64,000 nucleotides of DNA. It comes from Aliidiomarina celeris (GTDB taxonomy: Bacteria > Pseudomonadota > Gammaproteobacteria > Enterobacterales > Alteromonadaceae). Position 1 is the stretch's first letter. Every line of letters starts with the position of its first letter. Location: positions 1-64,000 of the forward strand of contig NZ_QMIL01000005.1 of the NCBI RefSeq assembly GCF_003316875.1, in the 5' to 3' direction. Positions 63,943-64,000 of the stretch are shown here, in pieces. Position numbers and translations under genes: made by a program. The notes below the pieces were generated by a model. That model ran no database searches, was not told where the DNA came from, and worked only from the letters and a program-made list of their open reading frames with translations.

Positions 63943-64000
63943 AATGATCTCTTTTTGTTTTGGACGTCTGGAAGCATAAACGTCTTTTGCCGGAAAATGC

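Overview
The window is a chromosomal segment of a gammaproteobacterium. The evidence is ubiG, a gmk-rpoZ-spoT-ridA cluster, a glnK-amtB pair behind a sigma-54/NtrC promoter, and selO, rimO, dgt, deoD and fpr. The many exported peptidases and esterases and the moderate GC suggest a marine member of the Alteromonadales, perhaps Idiomarinaceae. That placement is an inference from gene content, not a measurement.

Layout. 0-3 kb: 3' end of an IS110-type transposase directly against prpF, then a HigBA-like toxin-antitoxin pair with a palindromic operator candidate. 3-7 kb: ubiG, the nitrogen-sensing glnK-amtB operon, and a chimeric gene that joins a DUF3800 N-terminus to the end of a TonB-dependent receptor barrel. 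7-18.6 kb: secreted esterase, M28 peptidase, PfkB sugar kinase, RNase J-like protein, 5'-nucleotidase lipoprotein, MFS transporter, PadR/HAAS pair and M20 amidohydrolase. 18.6-27.3 kb: a 1900-residue exported FecR-domain protein with six barrel-like repeats, overlapped by a TPR/outer-membrane-barrel gene that resembles Slam exporters, with a divergent ECF sigma/anti-sigma operon. 27.3-41.7 kb: ordinary housekeeping genes plus one decayed chemoreceptor.

41.8-52.7 kb is the accessory region. It is a graveyard and storehouse of Rhs/polymorphic-toxin C-terminal cassettes: broken Rhs cores, at least seven displaced toxin ends, each followed immediately by its own putative immunity gene, mostly lipoproteins or exported proteins. 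Two near-duplicate lipase-like toxins carry a visible Ser-Asp-His set. Five related immunity lipoproteins are scattered through the region. One immunity protein looks like a Rieske fold without cluster ligands joined to ankyrin-like repeats. An approximately 80-bp element of four consecutive hairpins interrupts two Rhs cores at the same codon. An 8-G tract fuses one toxin end to its immunity gene in frame.

52.7-64 kb: a Fic AMPylase close to the Shewanella type, an IS256 element inactivated by one amber codon, small membrane proteins, a 54-residue Cys-containing ORF, M48 peptidase plus LemA, then gmk-rpoZ-spoT-ridA and an NhaC-type antiporter. Functional links: glnK regulates amtB; the ECF sigma/anti-sigma pair is a candidate controller of the divergent FecR/Slam-like operon; toxin and immunity genes are paired by overlap or near-overlap. 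No rRNA, tRNA or CRISPR was recognised.
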